A DNA stretch of 59,083 nucleotides from a virus, in the IMG/VR virus record IMGVR_UViG_3300032278_002689, positions 1-59,083 of that record; one strand, given 5' to 3'. The notes under the pieces were generated by a model. That model worked only from the letters and a program-made list of their open reading frames with translations. It had not been told where the DNA came from and did no database searches. The translations under genes and the position numbers were made by a program. Shown piece by piece: positions 26,595-35,758 of this stretch; positions within the stretch are counted from its first letter, which is position 1; each line of letters starts with the position of its first letter.

Positions 26595-27042
26595 AAATCC
26601 ACCCAGTTAAAGAATATCTTTTTCCTTTCAATACAGGATTAACTCTGTGTTCTAATTTTGAATCAAATCTAAGACAATCTCCCACATTCAATTCAATTGA
26701 ATCATAATCTTTAATTTCAAAAACTCCTCCTTGATATTCTACATTTAAGGGTATGACACATGTTTCTATTCTTTTACGATTGCTCAAGGTTTGATAATCA
26801 TTATGCCAATGATAATAATTTAACTTAGAATATTCTGAAAATTGAAATGTCATACCAGAACTATTAAATTTATTGTCCATAACAGAATCGTTTCCCCAAA
26901 TCCAAACCTTAGATTTTCTTTCAGAAGAAAATTCACCATTTATAATTTTAGCAGGATGAACTTTTTTTCTATAATTTATAATAAAGTCAAAACATTCTTC
27001 TTTTGTTAAGAAGTTTTTAATAATACGTATTTTTTTGTCCAT
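26587..27042 (-). CDS. Fe(II)/2-oxoglutarate-dependent oxygenase
   Basis: The compact 151-residue product has the full metal site: H80 and D82 in YYHWHNDYQ, H132 in KLEHRVNPV, and R142 in KGKRYSLTGW. The C-terminal RVNPV...K-R-Y-S-L-T-G-W run resembles the P4H/PiuC-like group. Oxygen-dependent hydroxylation of a protein residue or sugar is the likely activity. It overlaps the upstream glycosyltransferase by 37 bases, so expression is tightly linked with sugar transfer. Confidence 0.78.
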   Translation of the reverse strand: MDKKIRIIKNFLTKEECFDFIINYRKKVHPAKIINGEFSSERKSKVWIWGNDSVMDNKFNSSGMTFQFSEYSKLNYYHWHNDYQTLSNRKRIETCVIPLNVEYQGGVFEIKDYDSIELNVGDCLRFDSKLEHRVNPVLKGKRYSLTGWIYG

Positions 27043-27575
27043 TCTTCTGTTTTCATTGCAGGAGCAAAATTATGATTAAATAAACAAACTGAATAATTTA
27101 ATTCTTTTCGATTATAAGGATAAGACCAACATACTTCATCATAGATATTATAATCTATTTCTTTGTAAAGATATTCATCAATGCCTCTCCAATATTTTAC
27201 TCTGCTATAGTCTTCATCTTCATAAAATTTATCATAGATGTGAGAATAATCTCCTTTCCACGACATTATTGAAGAATTCAAAGGAGTATGAAACGGTTCT
27301 CTCCACCAGGCATTAATAAGTGTAAAATCATCTTTAATTAAATGAATTATAGAATCCTTAATAATTATATCTAAATCAAAATATAAATAATTTATATTAT
27401 CAGTACATTCTTTAAACATTTGTAATTTATCAAAAACAACACCTTCTCCTTCTCTTATGACATGATATTCAAATCTATATCTCAATTTTCCATGATTACG
27501 AATCATATGAAGAATATTATCAACATACCATTCATCATATTTATTTCCGGTACATACAAGAACAATGGTTACCAT
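27006..27575 (-). CDS. GT-A type glycosyltransferase
   Basis: The 189-residue product opens VTIVLVCTGNKYDEWYVDN, has VFDKLQMFKEC, then YLYFDLDIIIKDSI with DxD near residue 68, and a NAWWREPFHTPLNSSIMSW loop. The same overall plan is seen in the array's last gene. It resembles small capsule/LPS transferases that recognise a nucleotide sugar through the DxD and a divalent metal. The start overlaps the methyltransferase stop by seven bases. Confidence 0.65.
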   Translation of the reverse strand: MVTIVLVCTGNKYDEWYVDNILHMIRNHGKLRYRFEYHVIREGEGVVFDKLQMFKECTDNINYLYFDLDIIIKDSIIHLIKDDFTLINAWWREPFHTPLNSSIMSWKGDYSHIYDKFYEDEDYSRVKYWRGIDEYLYKEIDYNIYDEVCWSYPYNRKELNYSVCLFNHNFAPAMKTEEWTKKYVLLKTS

Positions 27576-28339
27576 TTTCCTATTACCATAAATCTATCAT
27601 ATAGGGGCAAAGATCGTTTTCCTTTATACAAAACATCTTTAATTTGATTTTTTTCAATCAATTCATTAACATCTTTTACACAATTTATATGATCTTCTAG
27701 CTCAAAATAATTATTTGATTGTATCACTAAAATGGGTTTCGTTGGATAATCTTTATAATATTCTTTCATTAAAGCAATATCAGCCATATGTTCTGAAGAA
27801 GTGTTTATTATTAATTGTCTTCTTCTTAATTCTTTACGTTCAAAAAAATCTCCAAATTGTGCAATTTTAAACTTTTCATCAAAATGATTTTTATATTGTG
27901 CAACTATCTTATGACAATTTTCATCCAAATCATATAAATCAACTTGTTTTATTTTAAAAATATCCGATAACATTTCAATTAACGGATATCCAAACCACGA
28001 ACCTATTATGTCAATATGAGACTCATCAAAATATTGTATTTTTTCTAACTCTTGAAAAAGCCACAATTTTGATTCATATTGTCCCTGAGATACAGAATCT
28101 TCAAAACTATTAGAATATGAAGGTAAATTATTATTAATCCATTGATTAACCCAATAATATGGTGTTTCTCGATTATCATTTTCACATATAGAAATTTCTT
28201 CTTTGTGTTCTCCGATAATCTCTCTAATTGAACCAATTTCTGTATTAAGTTCTCCGATTTGTTCATTACAAGAACCTATTTCAATATTATGCAGACTTAT
28301 ATCATTTTTATTTTTTCGCCAATTATATATTTGTTCCAT
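27569..28339 (-). CDS. SAM-dependent methyltransferase-like protein with a heptad-repeat N-terminus
   Basis: From ATG at 28339 (MEQIYNWRKNK) the product is 256 residues. A longer frame from 28384 lies inside the upstream gene. After the heptads (about residues 21-55) comes ESHIDIIGSWFGYPLIEML and then QVDLYDLDENCHKI, a Rossmann-type SAM site with an acidic residue after the second strand. IINTSSEHMADI follows as a possible motif IV. The methyl acceptor is unknown. The five IG-x-x-x-x-x heptads at the N-terminus suggest oligomerisation. Confidence 0.6.
   Translation of the reverse strand: MEQIYNWRKNKNDISLHNIEIGSCNEQIGELNTEIGSIREIIGEHKEEISICENDNRETPYYWVNQWINNNLPSYSNSFEDSVSQGQYESKLWLFQELEKIQYFDESHIDIIGSWFGYPLIEMLSDIFKIKQVDLYDLDENCHKIVAQYKNHFDEKFKIAQFGDFFERKELRRRQLIINTSSEHMADIALMKEYYKDYPTKPILVIQSNNYFELEDHINCVKDVNELIEKNQIKDVLYKGKRSLPLYDRFMVIGKW
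28175..28279 (-). repeat. Five 21-bp units encoding isoleucine-led heptads
   Basis: The units translate to IGSCNEQ, IGELNTE, IGSIREI, IGEHKEE and ISICEND. Units 2 and 4 start with the same ATCGGAGAAC, and units 1 and 3 resemble each other, so the array looks like a 42-bp unit duplicated. It codes a short candidate coiled coil before the methyltransferase domain. Confidence 0.7.
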
Positions 28340-28742
28340 ATACACAATAATGTTTATATTTTTTATTTTTACTTTGTATTTCAAATGAATTAAAAACTTC
28401 TGTCAGTTCATTATCTTCTATTAATTTATCAATCGAATGAATAGGATTACAATCACCATTATGTTCTTTATCATCACCTCTTAATATGAAAATTCCTTTA
28501 TGTATTCTACCTACAGGATATGTTTTTTCACAATTATAATGCAATACACAAGTATGTAATTTAACATTATCAAATACAAAATCATTACACATAACACTTG
28601 GCATATCTCTAAAATTAATATCATAATTTATATTATCAATTTCCATATCCAATCCCCTCAATGTTTTAATAAATTTAAAACTAGGACAACATAGTACAGA
28701 TATTTTTTCGTGATTTACAGCCCAATAGAATAACTTTTCCAT
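28323..28742 (-). CDS. Hypothetical protein, 139 aa
   Basis: The family is not recognised. The product starts MEKLFYWAVNHEKISVLCCP, has FRDMPSVMCNDFVFDN in the middle and ends in KYKHYCVYGTNI. It is soluble with six cysteines and mixed alpha/beta composition. HKGIFILRGDDKEHNGD might be a strand-turn typical of a nucleotide- or methyl-transfer fold, but no catalytic motif stands out. It overlaps both neighbours (a glycosyltransferase and a methyltransferase), so it probably acts in the same pathway. Confidence 0.5.
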   Translation of the reverse strand: MEKLFYWAVNHEKISVLCCPSFKFIKTLRGLDMEIDNINYDINFRDMPSVMCNDFVFDNVKLHTCVLHYNCEKTYPVGRIHKGIFILRGDDKEHNGDCNPIHSIDKLIEDNELTEVFNSFEIQSKNKKYKHYCVYGTNI

Positions 28743-29440
28743 AATTCCTGTACTGGTGATTCATGTAATTCATAATGTTTGATTTCTTTCATATTTTCAT
28801 TATTATAAAGATGTGATGTATTAAATAATGTCACCTTATTTTTTAATTGATAATTTTCTTTATTATAATTTGAAAATACTTCTTTTTCCCACAAATTCAA
28901 TCTACCATTTCTATGATGTTGATAAAACAAATATTTGTCTAAACTCTTATATGTCCACTTTATTTTTTCCCAATTTTCTTTAGTATATTTTAAGAGCCAA
29001 GTGGCTGTTCCTTTGTCCCATGCAACAAATGATGAATTTGTATGACAAGACACTCCTCTGCCATAATTAAATAAACTTATCTCTTCATAATCATTCCAAT
29101 AATTCCATATAAATGTAATATTATGATGTTTTCTTGTTATTAGCTCAGTTACATCTTCATGCACTAATACATCTAAATCTATCCAAAAGTTTTTATCATA
29201 TTCATCATTATCAATAAGAAATAATTTTTCATAAGTAAAAACTCTCTTTGTATCATATGGTCTAAGTTCTTGAATATCTTTTATTTCGATTTTAGAAGAT
29301 ATCCCTTTAGAATCATCAGTATAACACACAAAATGAAATGGTATTTGACAATGTTTCAGCAATCCACCATACGTTCTATTAACATAGTCAGAATTATATT
29401 TTGTGCCCCATTTAAGACAATTTATTTTAATATTATTCAT
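28715..29440 (-). CDS. GT8-like glycosyltransferase
   Basis: From ATG at 29440 (MNNIKINCLKWGTKYNSDYV) the product is 241 residues. The 24 residues ahead of it in the longer frame lie inside the preceding gene. KWGTKYNSDYVNRTYGGLLK, then IPFHFVCYTDDSKGI, and NFWIDLDVLVHEDV with the DxD near residue 88 follow the GT8/GT-A plan. VSCHTNSSFVAWDKG is the acceptor-side loop. The start sits in ATGAATAA, overlapping the SGNH gene stop. Its nucleotide sugar is unknown. Confidence 0.68.
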   Translation of the reverse strand: MNNIKINCLKWGTKYNSDYVNRTYGGLLKHCQIPFHFVCYTDDSKGISSKIEIKDIQELRPYDTKRVFTYEKLFLIDNDEYDKNFWIDLDVLVHEDVTELITRKHHNITFIWNYWNDYEEISLFNYGRGVSCHTNSSFVAWDKGTATWLLKYTKENWEKIKWTYKSLDKYLFYQHHRNGRLNLWEKEVFSNYNKENYQLKNKVTLFNTSHLYNNENMKEIKHYELHESPVQELWKSYSIGL

Positions 29441-30263
29441 AAATAAACATCGGTGGAGGGGGTTCAGACCCTTGATGTTCAGCAAATGGATCATCATATG
29501 CTGTATATACAAACCAACTAGAATCTGGTTCTTCCTTATTTAAAATATCACTACAAAACAATGCAAATTTTTCATTCTGTTCTACTGTCATATGATTATC
29601 AAGTACATCCTTCGGCGGACCGTGATATTTTCCTACCATATATGATATCGGTGTTGACACATAGTAAAAATTATATGTATTTAAATATTCAAAATCTAAA
29701 TCATGTAATAACTTAGTAGATTTAATATTAAAATTTTTATATTTAGAAGTAAAATGATCAAGACTGAAACAGGTAAAAACTAAAAAATTATATTTTTTAA
29801 ATTGTTTAGATAACAAATGTAAAAATGTGATATTTTTTACATTTTCATATAGATACATCGGTCCCAAAGTATTAGCAACTGCTTTTATTTCAGACTTATA
29901 ATTTTTATATTGTCTTCCTCGTTCGGGATTAGCAAACCTCGATGGGAGAGTGTCAGGAAGCGGCATGTTTTCTGCTAATAAAAACTGACCATCTGCATGA
30001 CCATCTTTTTCCAACCAAGGAAATTCCATTCTTTTTTGATCAGATAATAAAACTATAATAGTGTCTTGATGTTCTGGAGCATAAGTAAGCCTGGAGGAGG
30101 GGTCTTCTAAATGGGTTATTAATTTTCTTAAACTCCAATTAGGACCTGTTCCTCCCTGACCATTACAAATCACTTCTTGATTTTGTAATTTTTCCAATTC
30201 GAATGGCCAAGTTCCAGGTTCATAATTCTCACCAAAACTATCAGAATATACGTGTATAGTCAT
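29433..30263 (-). CDS. SGNH/GDSL-type hydrolase or acyltransferase
   Basis: From ATG at 30263 the product is 276 residues, beginning MTIHVYSDSFGENYEPGTWP. S9 in the SDSFG block is the expected nucleophile. NGQGGTGPNWSLRKL supplies the glycine block, and DVLDNHMTVEQNEKF near residue 225 carries the likely D/H pair. Such enzymes add or remove acyl groups on sugars. The upstream radical SAM stop is one base away, and the next glycosyltransferase overlaps by eight bases, so sugar acyl editing is a reasonable guess. No signal peptide is seen, so it acts in the cytoplasm. Confidence 0.6.
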   Translation of the reverse strand: MTIHVYSDSFGENYEPGTWPFELEKLQNQEVICNGQGGTGPNWSLRKLITHLEDPSSRLTYAPEHQDTIIVLLSDQKRMEFPWLEKDGHADGQFLLAENMPLPDTLPSRFANPERGRQYKNYKSEIKAVANTLGPMYLYENVKNITFLHLLSKQFKKYNFLVFTCFSLDHFTSKYKNFNIKSTKLLHDLDFEYLNTYNFYYVSTPISYMVGKYHGPPKDVLDNHMTVEQNEKFALFCSDILNKEEPDSSWFVYTAYDDPFAEHQGSEPPPPMFIYE

Positions 30264-30264
30264 A

Positions 30265-31305
30265 TTATTTCCACTGATCTCTAAATGCATCAAATCCCGT
30301 ACCGCATTTCTCTGAACAAACTTGAGATTTTCCTTGTGAACAAGAAGTTAAATTCCAAGACTGTTCAATCTTTTTGAAAAAATTTCCTTCTATAATTTCA
30401 TTTAAGGGTTTATGTAAAGCATTAATATTTTTAATATCGTCTATATAAGACCACATTTGATTCTCTCCTATTTGTTCATATGCTTTATATAATTTTCCAG
30501 CAGTCCAGCAACAAGGAGTAACCAAGCCCTCTGCTGAAATGTATATTTCTCTAGCATCTATCGATTTACATTTTATATCAGTATCATCTAAGTAATCTTG
30601 AAAAGTACCATGAGTCTTAATCAATTTATCATATTCATTTACACTCTTATTCTGATGTTCTGTCTTAATTGGTGGTTTAATCTCATTCCCTTTACTGGTT
30701 ATCTTTTTATCAATCTTATCGCCTTTATAGCTTTGTACCCATCTTCCAGTTTTTTTCTTCTGAAACTCAAGTCCAAATAATTTAGCCATACGTTCTGCTT
30801 CTTCCACTTGATGCTCATTATGTTCAAATATTAAAAACACCCATGTTCCTTTACCTCCTGCTTGAGTAAAAACATCCATTGAGTTTTCAACTCGTTTCCA
30901 ATCTACATTTACTCGATATAAATGATTCGTATCTTCCAAACCGTCTACTGAAAAAGATACTTTGCCATTATCACCAAAAAGTTCTGCAAGTCTTTTCCAC
31001 CAATCGTCTGATCGTCCTCCGGCATTTGTAATCATCTGAAGATGCAGTTCATTATTATTATAGCGCAACCATTCATATATGTCAAGTGTATCTTTTGCAA
31101 TCATAGGATCTCCATGATTACCACACATGAGAAAACTATTCAATTGTTGTACAAAATTAATATCAATGATTTGTTTAAATTGTTCAATAGAAATTTCAGC
31201 ATTCTTTATATGTGGATTATTTGTTCTATCGCACATAGGACACGATGCTTGACATCTTTGGGTAGGCTCAAAATGTATATGTTTTATTTCGTTAAGTTTG
31301 TACAT
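30265..31305 (-). CDS. Radical SAM protein with SPASM-like C-terminus (paralogue group A)
   Basis: The 346-residue product has the [4Fe-4S] motif C18-x3-C22-x2-C25 in RCQASCPMC. FLMCGNHGDPMIAKD replaces the usual GGEP, and TWVFLIFEHNEHQVEEA lies near residue 155. C-terminal cysteines (VTPCCW, CSQGKSQVCSEKCG) could hold auxiliary clusters. The 34826 and 36359 proteins share the GG..W.F(I)(F)(D/E)HNEH pattern, so they form a paralogous group. SPASM enzymes often modify peptides, but others act on sugars or small molecules. The start overlaps the previous gene by 22 bases. Confidence 0.82.
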   Translation of the reverse strand: MYKLNEIKHIHFEPTQRCQASCPMCDRTNNPHIKNAEISIEQFKQIIDINFVQQLNSFLMCGNHGDPMIAKDTLDIYEWLRYNNNELHLQMITNAGGRSDDWWKRLAELFGDNGKVSFSVDGLEDTNHLYRVNVDWKRVENSMDVFTQAGGKGTWVFLIFEHNEHQVEEAERMAKLFGLEFQKKKTGRWVQSYKGDKIDKKITSKGNEIKPPIKTEHQNKSVNEYDKLIKTHGTFQDYLDDTDIKCKSIDAREIYISAEGLVTPCCWTAGKLYKAYEQIGENQMWSYIDDIKNINALHKPLNEIIEGNFFKKIEQSWNLTSCSQGKSQVCSEKCGTGFDAFRDQWK

Positions 31306-32348
31306 TTTTCTTTCAATTTAGTCAAACATTCTTCAAAATTTCCTGAACAAAAATGACCTTGGTTATTAAACTCTTCAATAAATGCAGGAAGGTTCGTATA
31401 CGCAATGGTATCGATATTCATTGCTCTAGACAAATGAGTCCACATTCCTTCTGATGCTATTAATAATACACTTTTAGATAATAATTCTACATTTTTTTTA
31501 AAATTTACATCTTCTAAGCGAACAAAATAATAATCAGAACGATGAAGATAATGTATTAAATAATCTTTAAGTTGATTAAATGTTTTTTCTTCTTCTAATG
31601 TAATTATTTTGTTGTTCTCCCTTTCCCTCCCAACATAAAACATAAACGTTATAAATTTCTTTTTTACAGTTTTATCAAAATTTATAGGCCAATATTTTCC
31701 ATGATCATAAAGATGACGATTATGATATCCATATATTTCATTTTTCATATTATAATTTAAACAACTAACATTACCAGTAATATTTTTTCTCTTCTGGTAT
31801 GATTTACGAGAAATGTTTTCGGAGAGATTCGGATCAAGTGGATCCACATGTTCTTGTTCTATTACATTTGAAATTATTGGTACTTGTATTGATGGTCTTT
31901 CAAAATGAAAAAAATCTATAACCTCATAAAAATCCGTAAAATTTAAAAGTAGTTCACGTTGTGATGTTCTCCTTGTATTAAAATACATTTCTACAATAAA
32001 ACGACTGAGGTTCGTGCAGTTATTGCAATGCCGCATGTTCTTATAGATATTCATCTCTTTCATAGTATAAAGAATATTTGAAACCATAATAAATCTGTCC
32101 CCCAATCCAGTATCATTTACTATAAATTTAAAAATAAAAGACAGTACTTCCTCTTCAGGAAATTTTCGATATTTCTGTACATACCATTTAATTACATTTT
32201 TATAAAATTGTTGACTGTCATTATCCGCTTTAAATTGTGTTATAAAACTATTAGTGGCACCACACACAGATAATATTTTAGAAGAATAAATCTGCAACTC
32301 TCGCAAAGAATAATCTTGTATAGTGTTATCGATTAATTTCTCGTTCAT
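31284..32348 (-). CDS. Putative glycosyltransferase of GT-B type (354 aa)
   Basis: The first half has VNDTGLGDRFIMVSNILYTM (about 78-97), the glycine turn seen near the N-terminus of heptosyl- and fucosyltransferase-like GT-B enzymes. The C-terminal half has KKKFITFMFYVGRERENN and VLLIASEGMWTHLSRAMNID (about 300-320), comparable to the G-x-x-S-G-x-x-H-L-A-x-A nucleotide-sugar site of GT9. Sequence identity looks low and the family is uncertain. It overlaps radical SAM genes on both sides. Confidence 0.5.
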   Translation of the reverse strand: MNEKLIDNTIQDYSLRELQIYSSKILSVCGATNSFITQFKADNDSQQFYKNVIKWYVQKYRKFPEEEVLSFIFKFIVNDTGLGDRFIMVSNILYTMKEMNIYKNMRHCNNCTNLSRFIVEMYFNTRRTSQRELLLNFTDFYEVIDFFHFERPSIQVPIISNVIEQEHVDPLDPNLSENISRKSYQKRKNITGNVSCLNYNMKNEIYGYHNRHLYDHGKYWPINFDKTVKKKFITFMFYVGRERENNKIITLEEEKTFNQLKDYLIHYLHRSDYYFVRLEDVNFKKNVELLSKSVLLIASEGMWTHLSRAMNIDTIAYTNLPAFIEEFNNQGHFCSGNFEECLTKLKEKCTNLTK

Positions 32349-33723
32349 AACTTTCCAAAATGTTAATTAAAGAAGAATCCAGAAAATCTTTATAACTTTG
32401 ATTTCTCGTTTCATCTAATAATGATATTTCAGTATATAAACGAGAAATATCACACACATTATTCGTTATTGCATTTTCGATCAACGACAATAATTTATCA
32501 ATCTCATAATGAAAATATTTGCTTGAATGCATATATTCATATTTTTTTGTTCTAAATTCTTCAAATCCATCTTTATATTTTATAATATTTTTTTGTATTG
32601 TTTCTAAATAAGTAATTGGCAAATTTATAATATCAATTCCTCTACCATGAGGTCTTACTTCAGAAATAAAAACATTACATCTAATCTTGTTATGAAACAT
32701 TAAGGCGATCCACTCTAAAAAATCAACTATATTACCTAAATTTAAAGCAGATAAAACTAAGTTCACATTTATTGCATATAGGTTTGTAGAATTTTTATAC
32801 CATTGTTTTAACTTCTTTTCTAATATTAAAAAATTTGATTTATGTCTTATATAATCATACGTACTATCAACCCCATCAATACTAAATGAGTGTCTTTGAA
32901 TTTTGAATTTATTCATCAATTTTATAATATCATCTGTGATCAACATTCCATTTGTAGTTAAACACAATTCTGTTTCTTTACTATTTCCAGTATTAACAAA
33001 TTTTTGCAATAAATTAATAATGTTTTTATCGTATAAAGGTTCCCCTCCAGAGGCTTTAAATATTTTTATCTTATCAGTATTTTTATAAATCCATCGAATT
33101 AAATAATTTTCATTAACGTTCCTAGGTAAATTATGAGAATTTAAAGAATTGTTAGCCGCCATCTCAAATATCTCAAATTTTTTATTTTTCTTTAATTTAT
33201 CTACATCCTCAGCTATTTGATGGGAAGAGCCCACATTACACATTCTACAAGCAAGATTGCATTTATTGGAAAGTGAAATATCTATTTCTTTTAAATCTGT
33301 TTTAAATTCTTCTGAAAATTGCCATCTAGTGTACATTCTATGAGACATTATTCCTTTATCTTCTTGATTCCAACACGTACTACATCTAGGATCACGTTTA
33401 TTATTTAAAAGATTTTTTCTAAGATCCTCAAATTTTTCATGATGAAAAATATCGTAAGGAGACAGTCCCCTTAATTCTTCTTCAGTCAAAATTGAATTAT
33501 ATTCTTCCGCAAGTATAAAATGTTCCCCTGTTTCTAGTTGGAGACAATCTTCTGAAAGATTTGTACTAGATTCCAAAGAAAATCTTTTCGTCTCTTTAGT
33601 ATCATGCATCATACAACATGGTGCAACTGCTTTTAATTCATTACTACCTTTTTTCCATAATTTAAAAACCATAGCATAAAAGGGATAGAAACAAAAACTG
33701 TTATCTTTAGAGGGAATCATCAT
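32326..33723 (-). CDS. Radical SAM protein with N-terminal cysteine-rich (twitch-type) domain
   Basis: The 465-residue product carries C155-x3-C159-x2-C162 in KCNLACRMC. Ahead of it lies a cysteine set: C11 near a Y/P turn, C36-C37 in APCCMM, and C114-x2-C117 in CSTCW. This is the layout of 'twitch domain-containing radical SAM' proteins. ASGGEPLYDK and a TTNGM strand follow the barrel. Four other proteins in the array have the same architecture. The N-terminal cysteines probably bind an auxiliary Fe-S cluster. Substrate unknown. The start is an ATGA overlap. Confidence 0.82.
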   Translation of the reverse strand: MMIPSKDNSFCFYPFYAMVFKLWKKGSNELKAVAPCCMMHDTKETKRFSLESSTNLSEDCLQLETGEHFILAEEYNSILTEEELRGLSPYDIFHHEKFEDLRKNLLNNKRDPRCSTCWNQEDKGIMSHRMYTRWQFSEEFKTDLKEIDISLSNKCNLACRMCNVGSSHQIAEDVDKLKKNKKFEIFEMAANNSLNSHNLPRNVNENYLIRWIYKNTDKIKIFKASGGEPLYDKNIINLLQKFVNTGNSKETELCLTTNGMLITDDIIKLMNKFKIQRHSFSIDGVDSTYDYIRHKSNFLILEKKLKQWYKNSTNLYAINVNLVLSALNLGNIVDFLEWIALMFHNKIRCNVFISEVRPHGRGIDIINLPITYLETIQKNIIKYKDGFEEFRTKKYEYMHSSKYFHYEIDKLLSLIENAITNNVCDISRLYTEISLLDETRNQSYKDFLDSSLINILESYEREINR

Positions 33724-34829
33724 ATATTTTCCAATCTCGCTTTCAAATCTTCATAAGACTTAAATTTCCATAATGGTAAACTACAATTTGATTTCTTTTT
33801 TGGGATTTTACTATCAGCAGAACTTACACATGCATTCGTAATACATTCTTTTGGCGAGTTAAATAATTTAAATCCTGTTTCAATATTTCCTAAAGGAACA
33901 TCTCCGCAAGAATAAGACCGCTTAATGCTCCCATCAGGCTCACGAATAATACAACTGCGATAACCAGAAGAACAAGTCCACCCTTTGAAATTATTAAAAT
34001 TGAATGCATTAAATCTTTCTGCTTGGTCAAGATACCATTCATTACCTTCATCATCATTCATAACAATTTCAAATTCTTGATGAATATTTTTGAGTTTTTT
34101 TGATTTGACCTCCATATTTGTAATCTGAGGCATACCATTATGTAGCACCTGCATTTGTTCTTTTGTATATCCATCAACAACAAATGATGCAGTAGGATCA
34201 CTCTGAGGTTTAAGTGTTACGTTTATGCCTCGTTCATAAAAATATAATAAATCTTTATATATTTCGTCAAACGTATCTGGCACCATAACAGAATTGATAG
34301 TCACCCTTACACCATTACGTTGACAAAAATCAAGTTTCTCTGCAAACTCTTCAAGTTTATTTTGAGTAATATATTCACGATGAAATGATGCAGTAATAGA
34401 TGCTCTTGAAAATTTAGATGCTGATTTAACATATCGTTCAAACCATTTCATAGGACGAGAACAATTTGAAGTCATATGAACGGATGTATAATTTGTATTT
34501 TCTACATCATCAGCAAGATATTCAAGTATATCTAGATATGCTGGATGAAAGGTGGGCTCACCGCCAGATAGACTAAAATGAAAACTATTAAAATTTCGTT
34601 CTCTGGCTTGTCGCTTAATTTCGTCAATCGTTTTGAGGCATACACCAGTAGGTCTATGATCTTTTGTATTACTTCTAGCATATGGCCAACAATATGAACA
34701 TCTGTAATTACAAAATCTACCTAACAACCACGAAACTGAAAACAAATCGGTCTCCAACATTTTCCAAGTTCCAACTCGTTCAATTTTATTCCAAGGTATC
34801 TTGGTAAAATCATATTCACTATGTTTCAT
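33720..34829 (-). CDS. Radical SAM protein, group B, with a gp32-derived C-terminal tail
   Basis: The 369-residue product has C40-x3-C44-x2-C47 in FCNYRCSYC, SLSGGEPTFHPAYLDILEYL for SAM binding, and late cysteines (WTCSSGYRSC, SYSCGD, ITNACV, SNCS). The 38418 gene shares W-x-LGR-x-C-x-Y-x-CSYC and the GGEPT-x-HP block, so the two are paralogues. The last 14 residues, FKSYEDLKARLENI, include eleven encoded by the 37-bp repeat that also lies in gp32, so the C-terminus was acquired by recombination. Catalytic motifs are intact. The substrate is unknown. Confidence 0.83.
   Translation of the reverse strand: MKHSEYDFTKIPWNKIERVGTWKMLETDLFSVSWLLGRFCNYRCSYCWPYARSNTKDHRPTGVCLKTIDEIKRQARERNFNSFHFSLSGGEPTFHPAYLDILEYLADDVENTNYTSVHMTSNCSRPMKWFERYVKSASKFSRASITASFHREYITQNKLEEFAEKLDFCQRNGVRVTINSVMVPDTFDEIYKDLLYFYERGINVTLKPQSDPTASFVVDGYTKEQMQVLHNGMPQITNMEVKSKKLKNIHQEFEIVMNDDEGNEWYLDQAERFNAFNFNNFKGWTCSSGYRSCIIREPDGSIKRSYSCGDVPLGNIETGFKLFNSPKECITNACVSSADSKIPKKKSNCSLPLWKFKSYEDLKARLENI
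33730..33766 (-). repeat. 37-bp direct repeat, copy 2 (3' end of a radical SAM gene)
   Basis: This segment is identical to 13826-13862 in gp32 over 37 bases, with the same frame and orientation, and it stops matching at once on both sides. Only eight bases (two codons, the stop and the 2-base remainder) separate it from the end of the gene. Confidence 0.95.
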
Positions 34830-35758
34830 TTAACACCTATAGTTTCATCAACAAAAATATCTCGTTTTTTCTGCTTGCAAGTTTTCCAACATTTTTCTAC
34901 AGGATTTGTTGACCAAGAATCTACAACATATTCAAATAATTCGCCGGTCAATACTTCTGATATAGTATTATATCTAAGATTATTAGACAATACATTTCCT
35001 AATTCCATATATTTCGTTCCAAATTTAGTTTTGGGTTTTTTATTCGCATGAAGTTCTAATGCTTCAGAGTTTAAAAAACAACAAGGAATTAATGCTCCTG
35101 TATGATTTATAAAAAGTCGCTTTTGATTTCCATATTTACAAAAAATTTCTTGTTCTTCGACTACTTGTTTTTCAACTTCACCACTTCCTTTTCTGTGTGA
35201 AAAGATAGTTCTAAAATTTTTAAATCCCTCTTTATCTGAAATCTTTTTTGCTTCTTCAAGAAGATGTTCATTATGATCAAATACTATAAATTGCCATGTA
35301 GCATTACCTCCCGCTTTGATAAATGCTCTATAATTTTCTTGCACCTTTTTAAAATTAGACCCAATTCTATATTTTTCCAATGATTTTTGATCTGTTCCAT
35401 CAAGTCCGAAAAATACGGATACACCATATTCTCCCAATCTCTTCCAAAAATCTTTTGTTTTAGTCGATCCATTAGAAGCAATATTGACTTCTGAAAATTC
35501 CAAAAAATATTCTACTATTTTTAACATTTCAGGATGAGTAGTAGGCTCATCTACAGATCCACAAAAATTCATTAATTTTAAACTAGGAAATTTCTCTTTT
35601 GAAATCCATTTTTGTAAATCTGAAAAGTTTATCATATCCTTGTCCAGAATAGATTCAACTTGTTTTCTTTTTTCCTGTCTCAAACAACCTGGACACGCTA
35701 TATTACAGAATGATGTTAATTCAATATCAATCCACTCTACTGTTTCAATTTTCCACAT
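34826..35758 (-). CDS. Radical SAM protein with SPASM-like C-terminus (group A)
   Basis: The 310-residue product begins MWKIETVEWIDIELTSFCNI, with C18-x3-C22-x2-C25. MNFCGSVDEPTTHPEML replaces GGEP, and ATWQFIVFDHNEHLLEEA is the group-A signature near residue 158. ALIPCCFLN, then VEKCWKTCKQK near the C-terminus, supply cysteines for auxiliary clusters. It is closely related in layout to the 30265 and 36359 proteins. The start overlaps the hypothetical gene upstream by 14 bases. Confidence 0.83.
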   Translation of the reverse strand: MWKIETVEWIDIELTSFCNIACPGCLRQEKRKQVESILDKDMINFSDLQKWISKEKFPSLKLMNFCGSVDEPTTHPEMLKIVEYFLEFSEVNIASNGSTKTKDFWKRLGEYGVSVFFGLDGTDQKSLEKYRIGSNFKKVQENYRAFIKAGGNATWQFIVFDHNEHLLEEAKKISDKEGFKNFRTIFSHRKGSGEVEKQVVEEQEIFCKYGNQKRLFINHTGALIPCCFLNSEALELHANKKPKTKFGTKYMELGNVLSNNLRYNTISEVLTGELFEYVVDSWSTNPVEKCWKTCKQKKRDIFVDETIGVK

